From NCBI GenBank assembly GCA_963513115.1, contig CAUPPN010000068.1, positions 1 through 5,734 on the forward strand: 5,734 nucleotides of DNA, given 5' to 3'. Below the pieces are notes generated by a model. That model saw only the letters and a list, made by a program, of their open reading frames with translations, was not told where the DNA came from and ran no database searches. The position numbers were made by a program, and so were the translations under genes. Below, piece after piece: positions 5,728 through 5,734 of this stretch. The stretch comes from JABCPO02 sp963513115. Lineage in GTDB: Bacteria; Bacillota; Clostridia; TANB77; CAG-508. Every line of letters starts with the position of its first letter. Position 1 is the first letter of the stretch.

Positions 5728-5734
5728 AATAATA

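Noticed and set aside
5712..5734. Small palindromes in the leader (GTTAAC, CTTAAG) considered as an operator.
   Set aside because: Six-base palindromes are expected by chance in such AT-rich DNA, and no longer inverted repeat surrounds them.

Overview
The window holds one very large, incomplete protein gene on the minus strand. It starts at an ATG at 5658-5660 and stays open through at least 1886 codons until it runs off the left edge. To the right are only 74 bases of upstream DNA, with a plausible Shine-Dalgarno and a tentative promoter. No RNA gene, CRISPR array, insertion sequence or second gene is visible.

The product reads as a Gram-positive style multidomain surface adhesin. In order it has: a basic N-terminus with one hydrophobic segment (residues about 14-30); a linker; about 640 residues of unrecognised, probably beta-rich sequence (about 85-724); an Ig-like beta stretch (725-865); a DUF11-like domain carrying FDIMPYNGD (866-1030); an SdrD-type B domain with an acidic Ca-binding-like loop (1031-1156); and an array of CnaB domains, seven complete and one cut by the window edge (1158-1886). 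Each complete CnaB unit keeps the Lys, Glu and Asn expected for an internal isopeptide bond. The natural model is a ligand-binding head displayed on a rigid, self-crosslinked stalk. The cell-wall anchor (probably an LPXTG signal) and perhaps further repeats would lie beyond position 1; they are not seen here.

The DNA is strongly AT-rich, Ile and Arg are mostly ATA and AGA, and the start follows a G-rich AAGGA site. With the domain content this suggests a low-GC Firmicute, for example an anaerobic coccus or clostridial relative. Genus cannot be assigned from this window. The plus strand has several Phe/Ser/Leu-rich open frames, which are the antisense of this Lys/Asp/Glu/Thr-rich gene and are not called as genes.

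The parts most worth a second look are the uncharacterised N-terminal head, which contains what looks like a diverged duplication (LLPY...NWT and LMPY...NWT), the two subfamilies of CnaB repeat, and a single cysteine in the exported part of the protein.
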